A stretch of DNA of 64,000 bases from JANRLT01 sp041736895 (GTDB taxonomy: Bacteria; Planctomycetota; Planctomycetia; Pirellulales; JALHPA01). The notes below the pieces were generated by a model, which saw only the letters and a list, made by a program, of their open reading frames with translations, searched no databases and was not told the origin of the DNA. Position 1 is the stretch's first letter, and each line of letters opens with the position of its first letter. Below are positions 26,447-34,369 of this stretch, piece by piece. A program made the translations under genes and the position numbers. The stretch is from contig JBGSSS010000211.1 of assembly GCA_041736895.1 (NCBI GenBank), positions 1 through 64,000 of the forward strand, written 5' to 3'.

Positions 26447-29400
26447 CTAGCCAGCCGCCGGCGCAAGCTGCAAGAGAGATTTGAGCGGGGCCATGATCGC
26501 TTCGCTGGAGACGGTCGCTTTGTCCAAAGGTAGATACGCGCTTTTCTCGTCAACGATACGCAACCGGCCCTTACTCAGTCTGGCCAATTGCTCGATCTTC
26601 GCGCGATTTTGATACAACAGCACCGCATAAATCTCCTCACGCTGGATGGTGTCGATCTGCCACGCGGCTGCTAGCATGCGCAACTCGGCAAGCGCGAGAA
26701 GTTTCTCGACCGGCTCCGGCACCTCGCCGAACCGATCGTGCAATTCCGCTCGCAGGTCCGTGATATCCTTCGGTAAGGTGACCCGCGACAGCCGGCGATA
26801 CAGATCGACCTTCAGCCGTAGATCCTGCACATAGTTTCGCGGCAGGTACGCTTCGACCGGCAGGTCGATATGGACGTGCATCAGCTTGCGCGGCGGCAGT
26901 TTCTTCATTCGCCGGACCGCCCCTTCGAGCAGTTCGCAATACAGCTCGTACCCTACCGCCGCGATGTGACCGCTTTGCTGCGTGCCGAGAATATTCCCCG
27001 CGCCGCGAATTTCCAAATCCCGCATCGCGATCGCGAACCCCGCGCCAAGGTTGCTGAATTCCTCGATCGCTTTGAGACGCTTGGCGCTCGTCCCGCTCAG
27101 GAATTTGTTCTGGTCGATGAGCAGATAGCAGTAGGCACGATGCTTGTCGCGGCCCACACGGCCGCGCAATTGATGCAAGTCGGCCAGTCCGTAGCGGTCA
27201 GCGTCGTCGATGAAAATCGTGTTGGCATTCGGGATGTCCAGGCCGCTCTCGATGATCGTCGTCGCGACCAGGATATCCGCGCGGTGTTCGATGAACTGCA
27301 TCATCACGCTTTCCAGGTCGTCTTCGTGCATCTGCCCATGGCCGATGCAGATCGTCGCCTCGGGCACAATCCGCTGCAAGCGGGCGGCAACTTCGCCGAT
27401 GTCCGAAATCTTGTTGTGGACGAAGTAAACCTGCCCGCCGCGGTTCAACTCGCGCAAGATCGCATGCCGCAAAAGTTCGTCGTCGAACCGCGCGACGCGT
27501 GTTTCGACAGCCTGGCGATTCTCGGGCGGAGTTTCCAAGCTGCTGATATCGCGAATGCCAAGCAGCGAGAGATGCAATGTCCGCGGAATCGGTGTCGCGG
27601 TCATCGTGAGGACATCGACCGACATGCGGATGGCTTTGAGCTTTTCTTTGATCCCGACGCCGAAGCGTTGTTCCTCGTCGATGATCACGAGTCCCAGATT
27701 CGCAAATTCGAGATCGGCCGAAGCAATGCGATGCGTGCCGATCACGATATCGACGCCGCCCGCTTTCGCGGCGCGGACGATGCGGTTCTGTTCCTTTTCG
27801 GTGCAGAAGCGGCTAAGAACCGAAATCTGCACCGGGTAGCCGCTCGTGCGCTGTTTGAAGGATCGCCCATGCTGCTCGGCGAGGATCGTCGTTGGGACGA
27901 GGACGGCGACCTGATAGCCGGCTTCGACTGCTTTGAACGCCGCGCGCATCGCCACTTCGGTTTTGCCGAAGCCGACGTCGCCGCAGAGCAACCGGTCCAT
28001 CGGCCGCGGGCGCTGCATGTCGTCTTTGATCGCGCGGATCGCCGTCAATTGGTCTGGCGTTTCGTGGTAGGGGAACGCCGCGTCGAATTCGATCTGCCAC
28101 TGCGAATCCTCGGGAAAGGCAATGCCCGGCCGCATCTCGCGCACGGCCTGAAGCTGGAGCATTTCGAGCGCCAGGTCCTGCACCGCCTTTTCGGCGGCCG
28201 CTTTTTGCTTGAGCCAACTCTTGCCGCCGATCTTGCCGAGCGACGGTTTGCTTTTGCTTCCGCCGACGTACTTTTGCACTAGCTCGATGTTCGTCGCAGG
28301 GACGAAAATTTTCGTCCCACCATGAAACTCGAGTTCGAGATGCTCCTCCGTCTGCGCGCCGGCTTCCATGAGCTTCAGCCCGCGGAAGCGCCCGATCCCG
28401 TGGCCGAGGTGGACGACGTAATCCCCCTCGCGCAGGTCGAGGAAGCTGTCAATGACCCGGCCGAGGCGTTTGCGATTCGCGATCGCGATGTCGCTGCGGT
28501 GAAATAGCTCGTTGGCGCTGACCAGGGCGATCCGCTCGGTGACCAAGCGAAACCCGGCGCGCAAGTGGCCGACGATGTAGCTCAATCGTTCGCTTCTCGC
28601 GAGCTGCGTTTCCTTGAACAGTTCCTTAAACCGCTCGGTTTCGATTTCATTGGGGCAGACCAAGATCAACCGCTGCCCCTCGCCGACATGATCAAGTTCC
28701 CCGCGCACCCGTTCGAGGTCGCCGCTGAAGCGCTCGACCGATTCGATGCGCAAGTCGCAGCTTGCTTCGAACGAGCCGCCGGCAATCGCCGCAGCCGTGA
28801 TCGAAGGGAACTTGAAGAGCGCGGATTGGACATCCTCCATTTCATGAAAGTCCTGCGGCTTTTCGACCCGCTGCAAATAGAACCGCGCCTCTTCATTAAT
28901 CTCGGCCGGCTCGATGAGCATGACCCACGTGCCGCACGGCAAGTAATTCGTTACTTGCGCGCGATCCGTGCGATACGGATGAACGAGGCTCAGATCGAGC
29001 GACGTCAAATTGCTCAGACTGCGCTGCGTGGCGATCTCGAACGCGCGGATCGATTCAACCTGGTCGTCGAACAACTCCACACGCAGCGGATGCTCCCAGT
29101 CGGGCGCATACAGATCGAGAATGCCGCCGCGTTGCGAGAATTCGCCGGGCAATTGCACGGCGGTCGTCGCATTAAAACCGTTTTCGACCAGCCATTGCAG
29201 CAATTCCGGCACGTCGAGCGATTCGCCGACCGCGATCCGCCGCGTCCGTTCTTCGAGCAGCGCGGGACTCGGGACGGGTTGCAACAACGCCGTGATCCCA
29301 GTGACCAGCAATTGCGGGCCGCGGCCGGTGAGATACTTTTTCAGCAGCCGCAGTCGTTCGCCGTGAACCTCGTCCGATAGCGTGAGGTCGTCGCCCGCCG

Positions 29401-29689
29401 CTTCCCATGCCGGAAAGATCTCGGCCGTCGCGTCGCTAAACAACTTCACATCGGCGACGAAACTATCCGCATTGTCGGGATGCGGGATCACGACCACGAG
29501 CGGACCCGGCGCATGCTGCAACAGATTCGCCACCAAGAGCGCGCACGACGATCCCCACACTCCGCCGAATGTTGCCCCATGGCCAGCGGCCAATTGCGCG
29601 AGGGCGTGTGTGTAATCGGGGGTCTGCTCGAGTTTTGCAACCAGCTCCGCCAAGGGCGCGGACTGCGCTGGTTCAGCCAGCGTGGACAT
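26447..29689 (-). CDS. mfd: Transcription-repair coupling factor
   Basis: Translocase that removes RNA polymerase stalled at lesions and recruits UvrA. The order is a UvrB-like N-terminal module (about 25-370), the CarD-type RNA-polymerase-interacting domain (LDLREGDYVVHLGHGIGRFR), RecG-like helicase domains with Walker A (LLCGDVGFGKTEVAMRAAFK), VIIDEEQRFGVG and TMTATPIPRTL, and the C-terminal TRCF domain. ATG 29689 (MSTLAEPAQS) gives 1080 residues; a TTG nine bases upstream is less likely. Slightly shorter than E. coli Mfd (1148), otherwise complete. Confidence 0.96.
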   Translation of the reverse strand: MSTLAEPAQSAPLAELVAKLEQTPDYTHALAQLAAGHGATFGGVWGSSCALLVANLLQHAPGPLVVVIPHPDNADSFVADVKLFSDATAEIFPAWEAAGDDLTLSDEVHGERLRLLKKYLTGRGPQLLVTGITALLQPVPSPALLEERTRRIAVGESLDVPELLQWLVENGFNATTAVQLPGEFSQRGGILDLYAPDWEHPLRVELFDDQVESIRAFEIATQRSLSNLTSLDLSLVHPYRTDRAQVTNYLPCGTWVMLIEPAEINEEARFYLQRVEKPQDFHEMEDVQSALFKFPSITAAAIAGGSFEASCDLRIESVERFSGDLERVRGELDHVGEGQRLILVCPNEIETERFKELFKETQLARSERLSYIVGHLRAGFRLVTERIALVSANELFHRSDIAIANRKRLGRVIDSFLDLREGDYVVHLGHGIGRFRGLKLMEAGAQTEEHLELEFHGGTKIFVPATNIELVQKYVGGSKSKPSLGKIGGKSWLKQKAAAEKAVQDLALEMLQLQAVREMRPGIAFPEDSQWQIEFDAAFPYHETPDQLTAIRAIKDDMQRPRPMDRLLCGDVGFGKTEVAMRAAFKAVEAGYQVAVLVPTTILAEQHGRSFKQRTSGYPVQISVLSRFCTEKEQNRIVRAAKAGGVDIVIGTHRIASADLEFANLGLVIIDEEQRFGVGIKEKLKAIRMSVDVLTMTATPIPRTLHLSLLGIRDISSLETPPENRQAVETRVARFDDELLRHAILRELNRGGQVYFVHNKISDIGEVAARLQRIVPEATICIGHGQMHEDDLESVMMQFIEHRADILVATTIIESGLDIPNANTIFIDDADRYGLADLHQLRGRVGRDKHRAYCYLLIDQNKFLSGTSAKRLKAIEEFSNLGAGFAIAMRDLEIRGAGNILGTQQSGHIAAVGYELYCELLEGAVRRMKKLPPRKLMHVHIDLPVEAYLPRNYVQDLRLKVDLYRRLSRVTLPKDITDLRAELHDRFGEVPEPVEKLLALAELRMLAAAWQIDTIQREEIYAVLLYQNRAKIEQLARLSKGRLRIVDEKSAYLPLDKATVSSEAIMAPLKSLLQLAPAAG

Positions 29690-29848
29690 ACGTCGCAATT
29701 TTAGCGAGTTCGCTGGCGGTCGGGGAGTGGAGAAACATTGTACCAGATAATTCCTGCCGATGGGCTTACCATCCGCAAACTAAGTGGCACATGTAAAAAG
29801 AACTTCCCTCTTTTCAATCATCCCATGAATCTATCGATCGCTCCGTTT

Positions 29849-30069
29849 GATCCCGAAAGGGATCGTAGAACTTAGCCGGTGGTCGACGCGCAGCGGCGCA
29901 CCACCGGTTCATTCGCCATCGAAATACAGCACCCTGGAAGGGTGCTAGACGGTTATTTTTCGCCACGGTTCTAGCATCCCTTCAGGATGCTCGATCCATG
30001 ATTCGACTAGACCGGTGGTGCGCGGAGTACCGCGACCACCGGCTAAGTTCTCTGATCCCTAGCGGGATC
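29849..30069. repeat. 221-bp nested-palindrome element with about 39-bp terminal inverted repeats
   Basis: The ends start with palindromes GATCCCGAAAGGGATC (29849-29864) and GATCCCTAGCGGGATC (30054-30069). Inside each, AGAACTTAGCCGGTGGTCG recurs inverted, giving an imperfect terminal repeat of about 39 bp. Two further hairpins (AGCACCCT/AGGGTGCT at 29928-29946 and AGCATCC/GGATGCT at 29973-29991) sit in the middle. Confidence 0.85.
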
Positions 30070-30162
30070 AATTCGGGAAGTTATTTTACTTTCGACCCTA
30101 AGGATCGCGCTGTCGACCGTTGCTTTAACAGAACGCTGTCTTTGTTCGCATTGTCGCTGTCA

Positions 30163-30199
30163 ACGAAAACACCTCGGGCTCTGGCGAACCCGAGGTGTG
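30163..30199 (-). terminator. Rho-independent terminator of the 157-aa lipoprotein gene
   Basis: Read on the minus strand, CACCTCGGG pairs with CCCGAGGTG across a 10-bp loop and is followed by TTTTCGTT. It begins 34 bp after the gene's stop. Confidence 0.75.
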
Positions 30200-30232
30200 A
30201 AATTTCAAAAAAATTTTCGGCAGAATATCGTA

Positions 30233-30706
30233 CTACTTGCCGGCTTCTGGAGTAGGGGTCACCGGATCCGCCGGCTTGAGGGCGTCGCCGGCTTTGTTGA
30301 GGGCGTCGCCTGCTTTGTTCAGGGTGTCCCCGATCGCTTCCTTGGTTGCCTCCGAGGCATTCGCCCCTTCTTTCTTAAGGCTGTCGAGGGCCTTGTCGGC
30401 GGCGTCAATCGCTTTGTTGCCTTCTTGGCCTACGTTTTCAATGACTTTCTTGGTTTCATCCTTGATGTCTTTCGCCGCGTCGCCAACTTTTTCGCCAACG
30501 TCGGCTGCGCCTTCCTTGACTTTGTCGACGCCAGCTTGGGTAGCTTCACCAAGCTTCTTTGCGCCTTCAGCCGTTTTGTCCTTGATATCTTGGCCGGCTT
30601 TCTTGGCGTCTTCGGCAGCCTTCTTCGCGTCTTCCTTGGCCTTGTCATTGCAGCCAGCGAACGCAAGTGACACGATCATCAGCAATCCGAGAAAATACTT
30701 GGACAT
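30233..30706 (-). CDS. Lys/Ala-rich amphipathic lipoprotein (157 aa)
   Basis: The start ATG at 30706 gives MSKYFLGLLMIVSLAFAGC, a textbook lipoprotein signal with the lipidated Cys at 19. The mature part is almost entirely Lys, Ala, Asp, Glu and Gly in repeating helical units (AKKAAEDAKKAGQDIKDK, VDKVKEGAADVGEKVGDAAK, ALNKAGDALNKAGDALK), much like LEA-type or apolipoprotein-like proteins, and ends with a Pro-rich tail. Low-complexity sequence gives strong shadow frames on the other strand, which I ignore. Its function may be periplasmic stress protection or membrane association; that is inference. Confidence 0.85.
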   Translation of the reverse strand: MSKYFLGLLMIVSLAFAGCNDKAKEDAKKAAEDAKKAGQDIKDKTAEGAKKLGEATQAGVDKVKEGAADVGEKVGDAAKDIKDETKKVIENVGQEGNKAIDAADKALDSLKKEGANASEATKEAIGDTLNKAGDALNKAGDALKPADPVTPTPEAGK

Positions 30707-30808
30707 CTTCTGCTCCAATTTGTAAGAGAAAAAACGTGGGTGGGGTTTTGTGCGAGGGACCAGCTTATTTGACAGTGAAAACGAGCGTGCGCCCATCCGC
30801 AGGGGCGT

Positions 30809-30843
30809 AAAAAAAGGGGTGTTCTGTGAAGAACACCCCTTCT
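30809..30843 (-). terminator. Rho-independent terminator of the 43-aa lipoprotein gene
   Basis: GGGGTGTTC (30816-30824) pairs with GAACACCCC (30831-30839). Read on the minus strand it is followed by a run of seven T (30809-30815). It lies 25 bp after the stop of the small gene at 30868. Confidence 0.85.
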
Positions 30844-30867
30844 TGTGATCAACAGATCAAGCCAAAC

Positions 30868-30999
30868 TTACATCTTTGGTGGTTCTGGAGTCTTTTCTGG
30901 AGTCTTTTCTGGAGTCTTGGTATCCTTGGCCTTGTCGCCGCAACCAACCATCGAGACGCTCAACGCAGCAATAACCATCAAGCTGAAAAACTTCTTCAT
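30868..30999 (-). CDS. Very small lipoprotein with TPEK repeats (43 aa)
   Basis: Translated by hand on the minus strand from ATG 30999 to TAA at 30868-30870. The N-terminus is MKKFFSLMVIAALSVSMVGC, a good lipoprotein signal with Cys20, followed by GDKAKDTK and a short tail of three consecutive TPEK-type units ending in PPKM. AGAGGATTTTC precedes the ATG, giving a fair ribosome site, and a strong terminator follows. The arrangement parallels the larger lipoprotein downstream on the same strand. The function is unknown; it looks like a paralogue-type small envelope lipoprotein. It is short enough to be missed by automated gene callers. Confidence 0.8.
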   Translation of the reverse strand: MKKFFSLMVIAALSVSMVGCGDKAKDTKTPEKTPEKTPEPPKM

Positions 31000-31414
31000 G
31001 TGAAAATCCTCTGTGAAAAAATGGGGAACCTGACACCGTTATCAACGTGATTCGGTCGCGAGTCGGCCTCATGCTGGAACCGCCTGGACCCAAGCAGAGA
31101 GAAACCGCTTACGATAAAGAGAGCCACAGTATGTCTTGGATATTCCCAAAAACAACAAAAAAATTTTCCAACCCCAATTTTCCGCGGCATTTTGGCCTTT
31201 TTCGATGAATCGCCAAGATTCTGGCCGGCGCGGCGAAGGAAAAGTTGGCCGATTGTCGTGATCGTATGACCGCAGGGGCAAGATTCCTGGCTTTCTTGCC
31301 CTGTTCCAGGATTGTTTCTTCCTTTTCGGAGCAATTTTTTCACCTTATACTGAAATCCTCTCGCCCGGGAATAAAACGCCCGTTCGAGTGCTCTTATTCT
31401 TGGGGCCAAACGGA
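31000..31414. other. 415-bp gene-free divergent region
   Basis: It lies between the 43-aa lipoprotein (minus) and the ECF sigma factor (plus) and should carry promoters of both. There is an A-rich stretch at 31149-31163, but I see no gene, repeat or clear consensus promoter. Confidence 0.45.
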
Positions 31415-31972
31415 ATGTCACAATCTGCCGCGGAGCTGAACCTGGCCACGCTGGTCGCCGACCATGCGGCGGACTTGTATCGCTATGCCTACCGATTGTG
31501 TGGCTCGACGGTCGATGCGGAAGATCTCGTCCAGCAAACATTCCTTCTGGCCCAACAGCACCTCGACCAACTGCGCGACGCCACGGCAGCGCGGGCTTGG
31601 CTGTTCAGTCTGCTCCGTTCGTCCTTCAGCCGGCTTGTGCGCAAGACTCGGCCGAGTAGCGGAACCGATTGTGATTGCCAATTCGACGAGCTGCCCGAGG
31701 TGGAACTCGCCGGATTGGATAGCCCATTTGACGTCGAAGCTCTGCAATTGGCGCTGAATAAGCTGCCGGAGGAGCAGCGGTTGGTTGTGGTCGGGTTTTA
31801 CTTTGAAGAATGTTCGTACCAAGAATTGGCCCAGCGATTGCAGATTCCGATCGGCACCGTGATGAGCCGCTTGGCCCGAGCCAAGACACAACTCCGGACG
31901 CTACTTGCTGACAAAAGCGAGTTAGCGCCCGCGGAAGATGAGGTTCCCGAACCGACGTTGTTTTGGTCGTAG
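31415..31972 (+). CDS. ECF-type RNA polymerase sigma factor
   Basis: Alternative sigma factor with only regions 2 and 4. I start at ATG 31415 (MSQSAAELN), since nine residues upstream are not sigma-like. Region 2 contains LYRYAYRLCGSTVDAEDLVQ and QTFLLAQQHLDQLRDATAAR. Region 4 is LNKLPEEQRLVVVGFYFEEC, then SYQELAQRLQIPIGTVMSRLARAK, the helix-turn-helix. The gene is followed by an element at 31979-32059 and a membrane protein on the same strand, the usual position of an anti-sigma factor. Confidence 0.92.
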   Translation: MSQSAAELNLATLVADHAADLYRYAYRLCGSTVDAEDLVQQTFLLAQQHLDQLRDATAARAWLFSLLRSSFSRLVRKTRPSSGTDCDCQFDELPEVELAGLDSPFDVEALQLALNKLPEEQRLVVVGFYFEECSYQELAQRLQIPIGTVMSRLARAKTQLRTLLADKSELAPAEDEVPEPTLFWS

Positions 31973-31978
31973 GTTGAT

Positions 31979-32059
31979 GTAGCCAAGGTCGTAAGACCTT
32001 GGATGAATGTAGCTGGAGTTTTGAACCCCGACTGTCCAAGGTCTCACGACCTTGGCTAC
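31979..32059. repeat. 81-bp element with 25-bp terminal inverted repeats made of GTAG-tagged hairpins
   Basis: The left unit GTAGCC + AAGGTC + GTAA + GACCTT + GGA (31979-32003) is repeated inverted at 32035-32059 with one base difference. Each unit folds alone, and the two units also pair with each other. It lies between the sigma factor and its partner gene. Confidence 0.85.
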
Positions 32060-32068
32060 TATTGATTC

Positions 32069-32914
32069 ATGTTGTTGACGCCGCGCGAACTCGAATTGCT
32101 TCCCGCTCTGCCTGCTGAGTTGTCTCAGCATGGCAAGAGTTGCGATTCTGCTGCGCCGCCGGAAGCCACGCTGATTCAAGCTGCCGCAGCGATCGGGGCG
32201 GACCCGGCGGAAGTTGTGCGCTTGCAAGCCAAGCTCGCGGCCGATGAAATCCTCCGCAATCGCGTCTATACACTCAAAGCCTGGGATCGGCAGTTGGCCG
32301 CGGCGATGCCGCAGGTTGCCGTGCCAGCGAATCTCGAACTGCGCGTCCGGCAAGCGTTGGCCATTGCCGAGCCAGCGCTCGAACCGGTGGCCTTGAACAC
32401 GAACACCACGCCGCAAAAGTATTCTCGCCGGCGCTGGCTGGGCGGGGTTGCTGCCGGCGGAGTTGCCGCCGCGGCCGGGTATCTCGGTTGGCTGAATTGG
32501 CCGCGTTCTCGGACACTAGATCAAAACGAGATCGCCGATGCGGGTCGTTGGTTGGATCAGTACTTGCGTGAGGATCGCTGGAACAAGGACAATTTTCCTT
32601 TAAAAGAATACCCGCTGCCGGCCGTGCTGCGTTATCAACCCCTGGGCTGGCAATCCATCGGCCGCGAGCTGGGGACTCCAGCGGTCGCCTATGACTACAC
32701 CACAAACGACGGCCAACGCGCGGCGTTCTTTGTCATTCCGCAGCCAGAGAGCAATCTAACAACCGCCGTCCCCTTCCGGCCGCAAAGCAGCACCCAGGGG
32801 ATGTGCATCGGCCATTGGCGGCAGGGTCCGAATCTGATGGTTCTGGTCGTCGAGGGGAACGAATCGCGGTACAAGAACTTCTTGCGCCCTGACCGTGATG
32901 TGCCAGTGGTTTAG
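32069..32914 (+). CDS. Membrane protein downstream of ECF sigma factor (possible anti-sigma factor)
   Basis: A 281-residue protein with one membrane segment (WLGGVAAGGVAAAAGYLGWL, about 130-150). The N-terminal cytoplasmic half is helical (EVVRLQAKLAADEILRNRVY). The C-terminal half should be outside and contains EIADAGRWLDQYLREDRW and YNTNDGQ-like beta segments. No zinc-binding HxxxCxxC motif is visible, so it is not a classical ZAS anti-sigma factor. Position next to the sigma gene and topology suggest a regulatory membrane partner, which is inference. It is 96 bp behind the sigma gene, with a repeat between. Confidence 0.65.
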   Translation: MLLTPRELELLPALPAELSQHGKSCDSAAPPEATLIQAAAAIGADPAEVVRLQAKLAADEILRNRVYTLKAWDRQLAAAMPQVAVPANLELRVRQALAIAEPALEPVALNTNTTPQKYSRRRWLGGVAAGGVAAAAGYLGWLNWPRSRTLDQNEIADAGRWLDQYLREDRWNKDNFPLKEYPLPAVLRYQPLGWQSIGRELGTPAVAYDYTTNDGQRAAFFVIPQPESNLTTAVPFRPQSSTQGMCIGHWRQGPNLMVLVVEGNESRYKNFLRPDRDVPVV

Positions 32915-33416
32915 AGCAGCAAGTCCGCTGCGTTCTTTCTTGTAGTAGTCGATCTAGCGCTGTCAGACAACGTCGTCGTCTTTGCAATTCCGAAAGACCG
33001 ACCGTGAATAGCCCGGCCCGGCACAACATGATGCAACTGCTTAGACGGAATAGCTCCGAAGGAGCGGCAGCGTGTAGCCAGGGGCGTAAGCCCCTGGAAA
33101 GTGTGCAATTAGACAAGCAAAGCCCCGAAGGGGCGGCAGAATCATCGCGTAGGCACTTCTGCCGCCCCTTCGGGGCTTTCGTTTCTTGCGATTCCTTTCC
33201 CAGGGGCTTGCGCCCCTGGCTACATTCCTTCGCTCCTTCGGAGCTAATGCTAGATCACACGGAACTTCGGGTCCGTGCTATTGACGAACAGTCGCTTCGG
33301 ACCGAAATGCAGAAGGCAAACTCAGAAGAACCTGACGATGATCGCTAGACGTTGTACTAGTGCCGTTTCATTCCCTAATCGAAGCAACCCGACAAACACG
33401 GCACGACGACTTCCAT
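32915..33416. other. 502-bp convergent intergenic region containing a nested-palindrome element
   Basis: It lies between two convergent genes. Apart from the 194-bp element at 33052-33245 nothing gene-like is supported. Confidence 0.6.
33052..33245. repeat. 194-bp nested-palindrome element with about 46-bp terminal inverted repeats
   Basis: Outer palindromes AGCTCCGAAGGAGCG (33052-33066) and CGCTCCTTCGGAGCT (33231-33245) enclose GTAGCC-tagged hairpins (33074-33097 and 33200-33223, stem CAGGGGC/GCCCCTG). An inner pair, GCCCCGAAGGGGCGGCAG (33122-33139) and its inverse (33159-33177), lies at the centre. Three nested levels. Confidence 0.85.
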
Positions 33417-34235
33417 TTACCACTCGCTATGATTCGACACCGCTTCACCCGCGCGCGGCGAGCGTCCGCTCAGCGGCGCGTTGACCGGCGCGCGTTTCGG
33501 CGGCGGGGTGAAGATGCCGGGGTCGTCGCCGAAGTAGAACTTGCGGGCGTCGGGATTATTCAGCACTTCTTCGGCCGTACCTTCGCAGAGAACTTCGCCC
33601 GCACGGATCACATAGCTGCGGTCGACAATGGCGAGCGTCTCGCGCTCGCGATGGTCCGTGATCAGGATCGAAATCCCGTCATCGCGCAGTTGGCGAATGA
33701 TCGCTTGGATGCTGTTGATCGTCACCGGGTCGATGCCGGTGAACGGTTCGTCGAGCAAGATAATCGTCGGATTGCTCACCAGACAGCGGGCGATCTCGAG
33801 CCGCCGCTTCTCGCCGCCCGAGAGCGACATGGCGAGCGATTTGCGAATCTTGACGATGTCGAACTGGTGAAGGAGTTCCTCGGCCCGCGCGCGGCGCGTC
33901 TTGCGATCCATGTCGAGGAGTTCCATGACCGCGAGCAGATTCTGTTCTACGGTCAGCTTGCGAAAGACGGATTGCTCTTGCGCGAGGTAGCCCATTCCGC
34001 CGTCGCGCGAGCGGCGATACATCGGCCAGCGGGTGACGTCGAGCCCGTTGAGCGTGACGTTGCCGGCGTCGGGTTCGACGAGGCCGCAGGTCATGCGAAA
34101 GCTGGTCGTCTTGCCGGCGCCGTTGGGTCCGAGGAGTCCGACGATTTCGCCCTGTTCGACGCGAAAGTTGACGCCCTTCACGACTTGGCGTCCGCCGTAG
34201 GTTTTTTGGAGATTGTTCGCTTCGAGCAGGGCCAT
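33417..34235 (-). CDS. lptB: LptB-type ABC transporter ATP-binding protein
   Basis: Cytosolic ATPase of the LPS-export (Lpt) transporter family. Walker A is GLLGPNGAGKTTSFRMTCGL, the Q-loop region GMGYLAQEQSVFRKLTVEQN, the signature LSGGEKRRLEIARCL, Walker B TIILLDEPFTGIDPV and the switch His in ILITDHRERETL. The AQEQSVFRKLTVEQN stretch and the FTGIDPV phrase are typical of LptB among ABC ATPases. A Pro/Arg-rich C-terminal tail of about 35 residues extends past the usual end. LptA/C/F/G are not in the window. It lies downstream of lepB on the same strand. Confidence 0.88.
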   Translation of the reverse strand: MALLEANNLQKTYGGRQVVKGVNFRVEQGEIVGLLGPNGAGKTTSFRMTCGLVEPDAGNVTLNGLDVTRWPMYRRSRDGGMGYLAQEQSVFRKLTVEQNLLAVMELLDMDRKTRRARAEELLHQFDIVKIRKSLAMSLSGGEKRRLEIARCLVSNPTIILLDEPFTGIDPVTINSIQAIIRQLRDDGISILITDHRERETLAIVDRSYVIRAGEVLCEGTAEEVLNNPDARKFYFGDDPGIFTPPPKRAPVNAPLSGRSPRAGEAVSNHSEW

Positions 34236-34288
34236 GGGGTAATCCTTTACCGGGCGAATCTAGCACTGACAAATCGAAATAATCGATC

Positions 34289-34333
34289 GCTATGACGCAA
34301 GCGTGAAGGGTAGCCCTACGCTTGCGTCATAGC
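34289..34333. repeat. 16-bp perfect hairpin between lepB and lptB
   Basis: GCTATGACGCAAGCGT (34289-34304) and ACGCTTGCGTCATAGC (34318-34333) are perfect reverse complements with a 13-bp loop. No T run follows, so it resembles the intergenic repeat elements more than a terminator. Confidence 0.75.
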
Positions 34334-34369
34334 AATGAGACATTCACTGCTTAATCTGACACTTTCCGC

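Larger units (their letters stand above)
29690..30232. other. 543-bp gene-free region with a nested-palindrome element and a terminator
   Basis: It holds the mfd promoter side, the 221-bp element at 29849-30069 and a terminator for the lipoprotein gene on the right. No gene is supported. Confidence 0.65.

Noticed and set aside
26870..28282. 470-aa open frame on the plus strand
   Set aside because: It lies wholly antisense to mfd, whose motifs are intact. High-GC codon use opens long antisense frames, and the product is Arg/Asp/Leu-rich without recognisable domains.
29849..30069. Reading the nested palindromes as ordinary Rho-independent terminators
   Set aside because: They lack T runs, are far longer than terminators, occur also upstream and between divergent genes, and carry several nested stems.
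30237..30725. 162-aa open frame on the plus strand, Ser/Ala/Leu-rich
   Set aside because: Antisense of the Lys/Ala-rich lipoprotein. The repetitive codons give an open frame on the other strand, but the lipobox and terminator support only the minus-strand gene.
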